Assembly (NCBI GenBank): GCA_025201865.1
Contig: MU602766.1
Location: 19,028-57,988 of the forward strand
Length of the DNA stretch: 38,961 nucleotides
Direction of reading: 5' to 3'
From: Ramicandelaber brevisporus
Taxonomy: Eukaryota; Kickxellomycota; Ramicandelaberales; Ramicandelaberaceae
Shown here: piece by piece, positions 7,104 through 15,520 of the stretch
Layout of the letters: every line of letters begins with the position of its first letter
Numbering within the stretch: position 1 is the stretch's first letter
Translations under genes and position numbers: made by a program
Notes under the pieces: generated by a model
Told to the model about the DNA's origin: nothing
The model's input: the letters and a program-made list of their open reading frames with translations, nothing else
Database searches by the model: none

Positions 7104-9008
7104 TTAATATGTGATAATCTGCTGTTTGTCGTTTTTCTTACCACCTCGACGGAGACGCTTCGATCGACGCTGCTTTGGCTCCTCCAGCTCTTCTGGCTCC
7201 TGTAGTGGTAGAAGAGGCGGTGGAGCAGGTGATGGAAGAGGTGGTGGAGCAGGTGATGGAAGAGGTGGAACTGGTGGTGGTGGTGGTGGTGGAGAAGGAG
7301 CGAGAAGTACAGGCGGAGGTGGTGGAGATAATGGTGACGATAATGGTAACGATGTCTTCATTGGCAGTGATTCCAGGACCTCCGTTAGCTCAGTCTTGAT
7401 CATTAACATTGGCTCCGGAGCTGCTGTCTCGATAACTGGTGGTTCTTCGACAGCTGGCTGAGATTGACTTGGTTCCGGTGTGTCATCAATAGTCACAATC
7501 ACCTCAGGACTCGTGTTGCTCGATGTGAGAGGTGGTGATGGCACTGACTTGATAATGAGATCCTCTTCAAGACAATCGATCCGCGACTGCAAATCCTTTA
7601 CACACTGCTGGTATTCTGTTTTAACTGCTGCCATCGCTTGTTCTGCTTCGATGAGACTGGTCTCAAGTGTCAAAATGCGCAACTCACGATTTGCAATCTC
7701 TTCTTCGATATTAATCATCGGATCAACGCCAATATCAGCCATTTCCTTTGGCACTGACTGAGCCGAGAGAAGACTATCACGTTCAGCACGAATATCCACT
7801 AGCTCGCGCTGTAATGATACAAGCTGAGCTTCCAGCCCGTCAACCTTAAGTACCATCTGAGCCTCGCTACCAATAACTGACGCAAGAATATCTTCGTGCG
7901 ACTGCTTCTGCTGCTCGGCTGTCTTCACAGCTGCCTCAAATACACCTTGCAGGCGTTCAATCTCGCCAGTCAGCTGGTTCAATTCTGTCGCATGCTGAAT
8001 TTCGATGCTGCTGCGCTCTGATTCCCACTGCTGCTGTGCCTCGTCCACCGCTTCCTTCACACGCTGCTCCACCACTCTGAGCTGTTGGCACTTTGCTTGT
8101 TCCTGTAGCTCAGTTAATTCCGTATGGTGCTCATGTTTTAATACATCTACTCGCTCATCATATTCCTTCTTCAGCTGTGCCATCTTTGCCTGCAGTTCCA
8201 AGATCTGTGTGGCACGACTACGCAACTCCACATCTGCATTCTTCACCGTCTCTCGATGCATTTGCTCGTACTCATCCTTCTTTGCATTCACTCGATCCAT
8301 CATGTATCCAATCTCGTCCAGAGTTGTCACTGCTTGATCCTTTTCGGACTCAAGCTCACTCATCAATGCTGATAATTGAGCAAACTGGTGCCGTTCTTCA
8401 CGCAGTGTCTGATCGAGACAATCACGTTCATGTTCGACAAATGATAATTTGGAGGCGGTTTTGTCGAGGGAACATTGGAGAGATGAGCAACGACGCTGCA
8501 TACTGAGGATGAATGCATTAATATCGCTGGTCACGCTCGTAAGGCGAAGCTGCAGTTGATGACAGTTGTCAGCATTGTTGTTGTCATTGTTGTCATTGCT
8601 GTTGCTGCTGTTGTCGCTGTTACCTTTGGTTGTATAGTTGTTGTATGTGCTCGGATCAGTCATCAACTTTTGATGTCTCACGAGCTTCCGAGACAATGAA
8701 TATGGCGAGTCTGCTGAACCTGCTGAACCTGTTGAACCTGCTGAACTGCTGGCCAAGTCGTACTCTGCAACTGAACCGTCATCTTGTGGCGAATTCTGTT
8801 CGATGTGCTGCTGCTGCAGCAGCTGTTTCGGCACTGTCGGCACAACGATGTTCGAGGATGTATGCGAGCTAAACTTTGCAGCTGGCTTTGGGGTATATGT
8901 CATTGGTGGCGAATGCTCCACATGCGTTGCTGGATGTTCATCACTACCAATGTCATCGCTGCCGCTGCCAGCATCAGTAAATATGAACCGCTTGCGTTTG
9001 GCGTGCAT
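7104..9008 (-). CDS. Coiled-coil protein with proline-rich and basic C-terminus, unrecognised
   Basis: A 634-residue protein I do not recognise. The N-terminus starts MHAKRKRF (a possible nuclear signal) and is disordered and Ser/Asn-rich up to about residue 150, with a run of Asn/Asp/Ser codons. Residues about 150-487 are a long heptad-rich coiled coil dense in Leu, Glu, Lys and Gln. Then comes a disordered acidic segment, a proline-rich run at about 559-603 (SPPPPPPPVPP and similar) and a basic tail near 611-628 (RRSKRLRRGGKK). The plan suits a nuclear or cytoskeletal scaffold, but no domain gives a function. It is convergent with the chitinase and divergent from the 5-alpha-reductase family gene. 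Confidence 0.8.
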   Translation of the reverse strand: MHAKRKRFIFTDAGSGSDDIGSDEHPATHVEHSPPMTYTPKPAAKFSSHTSSNIVVPTVPKQLLQQQHIEQNSPQDDGSVAEYDLASSSAGSTGSAGSADSPYSLSRKLVRHQKLMTDPSTYNNYTTKGNSDNSSNSNDNNDNNNADNCHQLQLRLTSVTSDINAFILSMQRRCSSLQCSLDKTASKLSFVEHERDCLDQTLREERHQFAQLSALMSELESEKDQAVTTLDEIGYMMDRVNAKKDEYEQMHRETVKNADVELRSRATQILELQAKMAQLKKEYDERVDVLKHEHHTELTELQEQAKCQQLRVVEQRVKEAVDEAQQQWESERSSIEIQHATELNQLTGEIERLQGVFEAAVKTAEQQKQSHEDILASVIGSEAQMVLKVDGLEAQLVSLQRELVDIRAERDSLLSAQSVPKEMADIGVDPMINIEEEIANRELRILTLETSLIEAEQAMAAVKTEYQQCVKDLQSRIDCLEEDLIIKSVPSPPLTSSNTSPEVIVTIDDTPEPSQSQPAVEEPPVIETAAPEPMLMIKTELTEVLESLPMKTSLPLSSPLSPPPPPVLLAPSPPPPPPPVPPLPSPAPPPLPSPAPPPLLPLQEPEELEEPKQRRSKRLRRGGKKNDKQQIITY

Positions 9009-9304
9009 ATCCTCAAACCCCAGTCGAATGCAATGTACGATGCAAACAATGGAGGAAGCTTCTTTAAATGGAAAGTGTGTGTGCTTGTTTTTATTATTGG
9101 AAAAAAATGACTATGCAGATGACTGAGCTGATGAGCTCCACTCTCTCTCTCGACATACATACACGCACGTGAGCGTGCTGAGTGTAAACAGCTTGTTTGT
9201 TCTCGTTGCTCTCTTGCCTGCCCCCTTTATCTCTCGCGTTTGCCACAACCTCACGCCATCATATCATATCACACCAAACCACCCTGCATATCAGCTCGCG
9301 AGAG
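9009..9304. promoter_or_regulatory. Divergent promoter with CACGTG E-box
   Basis: The 296-bp interval serves the coiled-coil gene and the 5-alpha-reductase family gene. It contains a CACGTG E-box at 9166-9171, enclosed by a 5-bp inverted repeat CACGC/GCGTG (9162-9177). CACGTG is bound by fungal bHLH factors in general; which one is unknown here. Confidence 0.45.
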
Positions 9305-10300
9305 ATGAACTTCACCAGTGTGGTCGAACACTTGCCAGCAAACGAGACGCAGCTCTTTGAGCTGGCTCTCAAGATTCAAGCCGTTTTAGCTCTGACCATC
9401 CCGCCCGTTTTGCTGACAGGCATCAGCACATATGGCTCAGTCGCTGGTCAAACTAAAGGCCGCAGCCTCATTCCCAACGTTAACGGCGCGCTGTCGTGGT
9501 ACATTATGGAGCTTACTGTGCTGATAAGCTTCTGGTATGGCGTGCTTATTCCGCTCGACTTCTCATGGAGTCAGGTGTTCTCTCCAGCAGCAGAAGATAC
9601 AGCCTTGCCAGTTTGGCATGTGCATTTGGCCAACGTAGTTCTGCAGCAAGTCCAGAACCTTCCAATTACGACCTGGGTGTTTATTGGCATGTTCCTGCTG
9701 CATTATGCCAACCGTGCGCTGATTTACCCATTTAGATCTCGTAAGCGCGCATCGATGCCATTGCACGTTTTGGCAGCCGGTATCACATTCAACATCATCA
9801 ACGGCTATACAAATGGACGTGGCTTGACCACATTTAGCGAATGCGCCAGTGAGTGCGCATCGAAGGACTTGACGTGGTGGTGGATCGGCCATCCAGCCAG
9901 GTTTGCTCATGTCGAAGGTTTCCTGCTGTTCTTTGCCGGCTTTATCGGCAACATTATGAGTGACAACGCTTTCCTCAACCTGCGCGAACGTGCCATTGCC
10001 GCCAAAAAGCAATCTGCCGACAGCAATGGTGCCAAGAATGACAAGAGCGAGTCCCAGAGTCACTATGTGATTCCCACTGGTTTCTTCTTGTTTAACTTTG
10101 TATCGAGTCCGCATTACTTGTGTGAGCTGCTGGAATGGTTTGGATTTGCAATGGCTACGGGATCGACGGCGGGCTGGTTGTTTGTGGCATTGACTGCTGC
10201 GAACCTGGTGCCTCGTGCCATCAGATCCCATCAGTGGTATAAGGAACGATTCCCGAATTATCCGCAAGAACGTCGTGCAATCATTCCGTTTGTTCTGTAA
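9305..10300 (+). CDS. Steroid 5-alpha-reductase family protein (DET2/SRD5A1-like)
   Basis: A 331-residue membrane enzyme of the 3-oxo-5-alpha-steroid 4-dehydrogenase family, which reduces a C=C bond with NADPH in the ER membrane. Matching segments: GALSWYIMEL near residue 63 (the family's catalytic Glu is Glu69), HYANRALIYPFR, FNIINGYTNGRG, an IMSDNAFLNLR segment, SHYVIPTGFFLF, and the C-terminal RSHQWYKERFPNYP...AIIPFVL that is diagnostic for the SRD5A1/SRD5A2/DET2 branch rather than Tsc13 or Dfg10. Met68 replaces the Gln of mammalian enzymes, as in plant DET2. The usual NYFGE motif reads HYLCE (residues 270-274), which is atypical. The ATG at 9305 is the first real start; the open frame extends upstream only from a TTG. 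Substrate may be a sterol or other enone lipid. Confidence 0.87.
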   Translation: MNFTSVVEHLPANETQLFELALKIQAVLALTIPPVLLTGISTYGSVAGQTKGRSLIPNVNGALSWYIMELTVLISFWYGVLIPLDFSWSQVFSPAAEDTALPVWHVHLANVVLQQVQNLPITTWVFIGMFLLHYANRALIYPFRSRKRASMPLHVLAAGITFNIINGYTNGRGLTTFSECASECASKDLTWWWIGHPARFAHVEGFLLFFAGFIGNIMSDNAFLNLRERAIAAKKQSADSNGAKNDKSESQSHYVIPTGFFLFNFVSSPHYLCELLEWFGFAMATGSTAGWLFVALTAANLVPRAIRSHQWYKERFPNYPQERRAIIPFVL

Positions 10301-10439
10301 CGCCATCTTTCCCTTTCCCCTCTTCTCTTTTTTAATCATTCAACCTTTTTTGCCCTCTTCTTTTCCATCATTATCACCTTCATCATCATTAAAGTATGGT
10401 ATGACATAAGAGGGAGAAGCACGCTAAGAAAGTCAAGTA

Positions 10440-10445
10440 AATAAA
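10440..10445 (+). terminator. AATAAA poly(A) signal after the 5-alpha-reductase family gene
   Basis: AATAAA lies 140 bp after the stop codon and just 20 bp from the stop of the convergent DUF202 gene, so the two 3' UTRs probably meet or overlap. Confidence 0.4.
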
Positions 10446-10465
10446 ATGTAAAAGAGGGCTAGTGT

Positions 10466-10993
10466 TTAGGATGCACTTATGAACATGATTGCCAGCAGAG
10501 CAACCATCAAGAATGCAATACCAGTTGCACTTACAAATATAATGAGTCTCGAAGCTGGGAACTGACCCATGTTCATCAGCTTCTGGGTATAAAAGTATCT
10601 AATCATCCCAAATAACAGCAGCACCAATCCCAAGAATATAAACGCCGCTCCAATTGGCGCGCCAGATGTGTACTCAAAGCTAGTCTCCTTCAGCATTTTG
10701 TTGATCCGAATGGACCACAGCACCTTGGAGCTCGTATTTGCCGTCGAGAATGCGGGCTGCTCGCCGGCAGTGTCAACGGATGCGGACTGGGGGTGGATGG
10801 GCGAGGATGGCAGCGGGCTGTATCGAAAGAGCTGGACGATTGCAACGCCAACTGTAGTCAGAGCGAGAGAAGTGCGGACCCAGGCGAGAAACGTGCGCTC
10901 ATTAGCAAGATTGTCACGAGCAACACTGCCCTTGTTTTCGAGAATAAGCGTGGGTTTGAAGGAGGTTCCAAACACCCGTGACAAGATGGTCAT
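10466..10993 (-). CDS. DUF202 family small membrane protein
   Basis: A 175-residue protein with the DUF202 signature near residues 26-45: RDNLANERTFLAWVRTSLAL, the amphipathic stretch that leads into the first membrane helix. Three membrane segments are visible: about 37-57, then about 117-140 (FIFLGLVLLLFGMIRYFY) and a C-terminal one (LIIFVSATGIAFLMVALLAIMF). A hydrophilic Ser/Pro loop lies between the first two. DUF202 is also found in the VTC1 polyphosphate polymerase subunit and in bacterial YidH; this protein is longer than Vtc1 (about 130 residues) and looks more like the uncharacterised fungal YidH-type proteins. The function is not known. Confidence 0.88.
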   Translation of the reverse strand: MTILSRVFGTSFKPTLILENKGSVARDNLANERTFLAWVRTSLALTTVGVAIVQLFRYSPLPSSPIHPQSASVDTAGEQPAFSTANTSSKVLWSIRINKMLKETSFEYTSGAPIGAAFIFLGLVLLLFGMIRYFYTQKLMNMGQFPASRLIIFVSATGIAFLMVALLAIMFISAS

Positions 10994-11272
10994 CGCTTGT
11001 ATGCAGGGATAATGAAAAAAGAAACAAAAAAGAAAAGATAAAGTTTTCTTTCTTTTTTACGTTGTTGATGTGCTTGTATTGGGAAGACTGTCGGATGGTA
11101 ACGAAGGCAAGTCACAATAGCTGCAAAATAAAATTCGCTCCGTTCTTGGTGTGGCAGCAACTATGACATAACTGACCTTGCCATGTCATCCATGTGTACA
11201 GTCATCGAACTCATTTAATGAAAAAGAAGAGGAAGTAATGAAAGAAAGAAAGAAAGAAAAAGCAAAACAAGA

Positions 11273-12142
11273 TTATTGTTTAGGATAGAACTTTGCCAGC
11301 TCATCGTCAATGAGTTTGATCGTTTCGTTTACAATCTCTGCGGCATCCTCCACGCACTTGAACACTGTAGCTTGCGATACAGGCGCCGATCCAGCTTTTG
11401 ATAACAAGCACAATTCATGATTGGCATTCAATGCAACTGTCATTGCACCTTGCTGAACCTGCTCCTCCAGCAATGTTGGATCCACCACAAACGGCGCCAA
11501 TCCATTGACGTCAGCAGCATCCTCCGAGTTATCTTCAAAGAATGCAAACGTCACACACACCGGAGTGTGGTGAATGCTCAGCGGCACTGGCGCACGCTGA
11601 TCAACCGGATGTACAATAACTTCTTCGCCAGCTCCCGTGACTGTAACATCGTTTCTTCTAAAATGCCTCAGTGCTGCAATAGCGGCGACACAGCATGCAT
11701 CCGCCAGGTTTCCATCGTGATCCAATACGTGCACATCAACGCGAATCGACCAAACCTGCTCGCCTGCAACAATGCACAGCGACTCTGCATCAATTGCTCT
11801 CGATCGCTTCAGAGTTTTCTCAAGGAGACGAGAAATCATCGCCTCTTCGTCAGATTGCCGACCAGCCTCAAATGCTGGAGATGCCATTGGAGACAGCTCG
11901 ATGCTGATGTTAAACAGACCTTCGGTGGGGCGGTCGGGATTTGGCCGAGTGATTTGGCCGCTGCAAATAGCTAGCACGCGGGTGTGGCCCAGCGTGAGCT
12001 CGGCTTGGCCAGATTCGGGACCAAACACGAGCTTTTTGGAGCGCGACATGCCGGGCTTGCGGCCGTCGACTCGAATACCCTTGCGCAGGGCGGACAACAC
12101 AAACGCTTGTTCGTTGAGAGACGGTTCTGGTTCGCGGCCCAT
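11273..12142 (-). CDS. RRP45: Exosome core subunit Rrp45 (EXOSC9)
   Basis: A 289-residue RNase PH-fold protein, one of six that form the ring of the eukaryotic RNA exosome, which processes and degrades RNA from the 3' end in nucleus and cytoplasm. The start MGREPEPSLNEQAFVLSALR followed by GIRVDGRKP is characteristic of Rrp45. Later segments include GQAELTLGHTRVLA, RPTEGLFNISIELSPMA, LEKTLKRSRAIDAESLCIV, and VDVHVLDHDGNLADACCVAA, all conserved in the subunit. Length fits the minimal core; the long C-terminal tail of human EXOSC9 is absent. The eukaryotic ring subunits are catalytically inactive by family knowledge. It lies on the same strand as the DUF202 gene (279-bp gap) and divergent from the second F-box gene. 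Confidence 0.93.
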   Translation of the reverse strand: MGREPEPSLNEQAFVLSALRKGIRVDGRKPGMSRSKKLVFGPESGQAELTLGHTRVLAICSGQITRPNPDRPTEGLFNISIELSPMASPAFEAGRQSDEEAMISRLLEKTLKRSRAIDAESLCIVAGEQVWSIRVDVHVLDHDGNLADACCVAAIAALRHFRRNDVTVTGAGEEVIVHPVDQRAPVPLSIHHTPVCVTFAFFEDNSEDAADVNGLAPFVVDPTLLEEQVQQGAMTVALNANHELCLLSKAGSAPVSQATVFKCVEDAAEIVNETIKLIDDELAKFYPKQ

Positions 12143-12768
12143 CGTTGTGCAGTAGATCTACGGCAATCAGTGCTGCGATGAGTGTGTTGCGTGCTTATGA
12201 GCGTGTTTTGAATAAAAAAAATGGAAAATGAAAACTGGAAAGACAGCTTTTTAACAAGACAGCTATTTTGGGGATGGGATAATTGCGAGCCACTATTGCA
12301 GGATGGTTGTCATTGTGATGCAGACCGAGATGCGACCGACACGACCGATGTAATCACCGATAATCCGAATTACACACGGAATGAGAACAAAACGCATGCA
12401 GATGGTGACAATGTACTACCTCCTCGCATCTCTTCCTTCCTTCAATAACACCAACAAAAGGTTAAAAAAAAATATCTGGTTGTAGATTGCTGCCAAGACC
12501 AGGCAACGAATAGACTTTGTACGACTGCCGATCGCCACTGATTGGTCAGGTCAGCATCGTTTTTTTTTTTGTAATTGCCGGCTGAGTACAGAGTGTGTGG
12601 ATCGGGGCCACACCATGCTCAGCAACACACTCAGTCCCGCTTGGCTGACGGTGTTTCTCCTGCTTGACTTTTCAATAGAATAAAAACCATCAAAACCAGA
12701 CCTTCAACTTCAGCTTCAACTTGAACGGCAACTCGTGCTGCGTTCGCTACGGCTCGAACTGCGAAGCA
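12143..12768. promoter_or_regulatory. Divergent promoter region, RRP45 / second F-box gene
   Basis: The 626-bp interval has no well supported gene. It carries a reversed CCAAT box (ATTGG at 12541-12545) and an A-rich tract near 12215. A 75-codon open frame at 12221-12448 has an A-rich start context but no recognisable motif (see findings). Confidence 0.5.
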
Positions 12769-14463
12769 ATGGACCTGGCACAGCTGCTGAACCGGCCAGT
12801 GAAGCGAGTACGATGGAGCGACGTTCAACCAGAGCCAGTTGTTTCGACTGTACCATCACTCAATCCCGACGTTATCTCGATTGTCTTCAAGTTCATTTTC
12901 ACTGCAGACCGCTTCAAACTGCGACTCGTGTCTCGCGCATGGTACATTGCCTACGATAGCTATTATCGCTACTCGACATTGAGATGCGTTCTTGGAAATC
13001 TCGTTGGCAAACGGCGAAGGCTGCTCGACATTCTTCGTGAACATGGTCGACGGCTACGCATACTAATCGTCCCTGAGCCGCTCATTCGATACTATATCGC
13101 GCTAGAGCCAGGGTTTCCCAGTCTGGTGCCAAACATTACTCGGATATACGTGGAATGGCTTGGACAGCATGTAGATGTAATGGCAAAGTTCATTGCGTCG
13201 TTGAAGCAGCTGCGGTATTTGCAAATTCACAGCCACCGTCCCGAGCATATTACACCAGAGGATTGGGAAGCGTTTGATGAGGCGTTTGCATTGGGTTCGG
13301 CTTCGGACTCAGCAATAGATTTGGGTGCTTACAGCGATCAAGCAGGAGCTGGTAGTCAACAGCAACAGCAACAACAGCAACAACAACAACTTGTGAAGTA
13401 CGACAGAGGTACTGGCAGGAAGCTAAAGTGGCTACACTTGTATGACGTTTGTCCATCTCCCGGCAATCCAATTATCGGTAAAAACATGATGGCTCTACTT
13501 CCACAGCTCGGGTCGTTGGCAGTTGTTGCCAAAGAGATGACGCCACAATACCTACGTGACTTGCTGAGTAATTGTCGGCAGCTGCAACAACTCACTGTTG
13601 ACCTTATCTTCCACAGCGACGTCCTTTGCGAAGTTGTCAACATGGTTTGTGGCTGCCCTGTTCATGACGACAACAGCATCAACAGTAAAGACGATGGCAA
13701 CAGCAATGATAACAGCAATGACAGTAGCAGCAGTAATAATGATAATAATGCTTATACCAATGCTAAGACTGATGGTAACAAGTCATTTTTGCCCAATCTC
13801 AATGAACTCACCATCATGATTAACAACAGTATCTACATCACTGAACGCGATCAACCCGACAGTCTAATCGGTCCTCTTTACCGGTTGCGCGATTTCGACA
13901 AGCCTCAATTCCGCCTTGGTTTCTACATCACCGCCGACGCTTGCATTCTCGCCAATCCGGACGCCATTGCTTTCGAGCGTCGCATTCTCCACTCGTTCTT
14001 CTCCAGTTGCAAACCGCGGATATGGATTATGCAGTTTTACGACGAGAAGTCCAGCTTGCCGTCGTACTGTCCACTGTACGAGGTCGCGGTTGCATGTCCA
14101 GTGTCATGGCACATTCATTTGGAACAGCTGGTTATTTCTGCATTGCCTCCGCTGCAGCTGAAGGATGCTTTGATTATGGCGCTGAATGATGAGAAGCGGT
14201 TTCCGAGATTGAGATCAGTGTATATTGTGATATTGAGAGATGAAGACTATGATCCGATTAAGGATTTTGCGGAGAAATTGAACTCGAGGTTAATAGTGAG
14301 AACAGAGGATAAGAGCCAGATTGGAGAGCAGGAGGAATCTGTCAATGTCAATCAACTTTTGGTGGATTCTGAGAATTCAGATGATGATGATGACGAACTT
14401 GATGATGATGATGATGAACTTGATGACGAGCTTGACAATCGCGGTAAACTGACGGACGACTAA
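12769..14463 (+). CDS. F-box protein with polyQ insert and acidic tail
   Basis: A 564-residue protein. Residues about 32-72 form an F-box-like segment (LNPDVISIVFKFIFTADRFKLRLVSRAWY), preceded by a basic stretch (RPVKRVRWSD). The rest is leucine-rich with LRR-like pieces (LKQLRYLQIHS, LKWLHLYDVCP, LEQLVISALPPLQL). Residues 197-207 are eleven glutamines, and an Asn/Asp/Ser-rich insert lies around residue 305-340. The C-terminus is highly acidic (two DDDD-type blocks around residues 538-558). The ATG at 12769 is the first in frame; the open frame upstream starts at TTG. By analogy it is an SCF substrate adaptor of unknown target. It shares its plan with the first F-box gene but is not a close copy. 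Confidence 0.72.
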   Translation: MDLAQLLNRPVKRVRWSDVQPEPVVSTVPSLNPDVISIVFKFIFTADRFKLRLVSRAWYIAYDSYYRYSTLRCVLGNLVGKRRRLLDILREHGRRLRILIVPEPLIRYYIALEPGFPSLVPNITRIYVEWLGQHVDVMAKFIASLKQLRYLQIHSHRPEHITPEDWEAFDEAFALGSASDSAIDLGAYSDQAGAGSQQQQQQQQQQQLVKYDRGTGRKLKWLHLYDVCPSPGNPIIGKNMMALLPQLGSLAVVAKEMTPQYLRDLLSNCRQLQQLTVDLIFHSDVLCEVVNMVCGCPVHDDNSINSKDDGNSNDNSNDSSSSNNDNNAYTNAKTDGNKSFLPNLNELTIMINNSIYITERDQPDSLIGPLYRLRDFDKPQFRLGFYITADACILANPDAIAFERRILHSFFSSCKPRIWIMQFYDEKSSLPSYCPLYEVAVACPVSWHIHLEQLVISALPPLQLKDALIMALNDEKRFPRLRSVYIVILRDEDYDPIKDFAEKLNSRLIVRTEDKSQIGEQEESVNVNQLLVDSENSDDDDDELDDDDDELDDELDNRGKLTDD

Positions 14464-14467
14464 TAAA
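14462..14467 (+). terminator. AATAAA overlapping the stop codon
   Basis: The F-box gene ends TAATAAA, so a canonical poly(A) hexamer overlaps the stop codon. If used, the 3' UTR would be only about 15-30 nt. It may equally be a chance occurrence. Confidence 0.35.
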
Positions 14468-14644
14468 CACTATAAACCAACAAACAATAATCCTATTGTA
14501 GCTAATTTTCTAACTTTTTTTTGCGTGTATTATTTCCCTCTACACCATTTGTGAGTTTAATGAGCCACGCCGTTTTAAAGGAGTGGCTACCCAACCAACT
14601 TTCCAAGAAAATAAAAAGAATAAATACAAAAGCGCAGACACATT

Positions 14645-15496
14645 ATGACAATCGCACAGCAGGCTAGCGACACGGAGCAGATTGAGATCAAGCCCAGCAG
14701 CAGCAGCAGCAATGACAAGAAGCGTCGAGAGCAGTTAGCCTGCAGTTTGCTTACAGACACACCAACGGTTTCAACGGCACCAAGAGTCTTGGAGCGCAAG
14801 CCGTTTTTGTTCAAGCCAGAGTCTGATATTCTTGAACGAGTGAAGGCATTCTTGCCAACGATTGCACAGGCCAATGTGGATATGAATGAAACTCTTAAGC
14901 TCAATCCAATGGCGCTAAACATGGTACATATTCAAGATGGCAACAATGCACAAAGTATTAATGACGACGACAATGATGATGATGGTGATGATCAGAGCGA
15001 TGTTGACAATGATGGTGGCGATGAAGATGATGAGATCGGATGTGGACAGCACATTGAAATGGATTTAGGACTGGGTGTGTTCGAAGCGCAAGGTAAGAAG
15101 AGCAAGAGACGGAGAAGGACACAGCAAGTGCTTGAGCGGTTTGCAGTAAATAGCAACATTCCGATTGTGGATTTACCGAGAAGTAACGAAATGTTGGACA
15201 GCGAAGAAGAGGATGATGATTCCGATGACGACAGTGATAGTAATGGCTCTGCTGACACTACCAGTGATGACGATGACAGCGGTAGCGACATGTCAATTGA
15301 GTCGGATGACGATGATGATGATGATAATGACGCCAGTGATGAAACAGCTCGTAGAAGAAGAAGAAGAAATCTACTAATTCTGCCCAGCCAATTGGATGCA
15401 GGTAAACCACGGCCAAAGATCAGCATTGTCTCTGAATCAAGAACAATTGTGTTTGCATCATCCAGTGACGAAGAGAGCGACGACAATATTTCTTAA
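14645..15496 (+). CDS. NOPCHAP1: NOPCHAP1-like (DUF4598) protein
   Basis: A 283-residue acidic protein. Residues about 56-80 (ESDILERVKAFLPTIAQAN) match the core of the NOPCHAP1/C12orf45 family, where an RVKAFLPQMAQAN-type helix is conserved; a second conserved patch, HIEMDLGLGVFE at about 136-147, corresponds to the family's IQMDVALF-type segment. NOPCHAP1 helps assemble box C/D snoRNPs by bridging NOP58 and the R2TP (RUVBL) complex. Here the two patches are separated by an Asp-rich insert, and the C-terminal half has a basic KKSKRRRR cluster and further Asp/Ser tracts, making the protein longer than the 185-residue human one. The assignment is from motif recall; the function is inference. 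Confidence 0.6.
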   Translation: MTIAQQASDTEQIEIKPSSSSSNDKKRREQLACSLLTDTPTVSTAPRVLERKPFLFKPESDILERVKAFLPTIAQANVDMNETLKLNPMALNMVHIQDGNNAQSINDDDNDDDGDDQSDVDNDGGDEDDEIGCGQHIEMDLGLGVFEAQGKKSKRRRRTQQVLERFAVNSNIPIVDLPRSNEMLDSEEEDDDSDDDSDSNGSADTTSDDDDSGSDMSIESDDDDDDDNDASDETARRRRRRNLLILPSQLDAGKPRPKISIVSESRTIVFASSSDEESDDNIS

Positions 15497-15520
15497 AACA
15501 GTGTAATTATCTGCGCCATT

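Noticed and set aside
9197-9304. Extension of the 5-alpha-reductase family protein
   Set aside because: It begins with TTG, not ATG, and the family similarity starts downstream.
9563-10339. 258-codon open frame antisense to the 5-alpha-reductase gene
   Set aside because: It is a frame shadow of a well supported gene and has no family motif.
14992-15486. 164-codon Ser/Leu-rich frame antisense to the NOPCHAP1-like gene
   Set aside because: It is the complement of GAT/GAC/AGC repeats and is pure low complexity.
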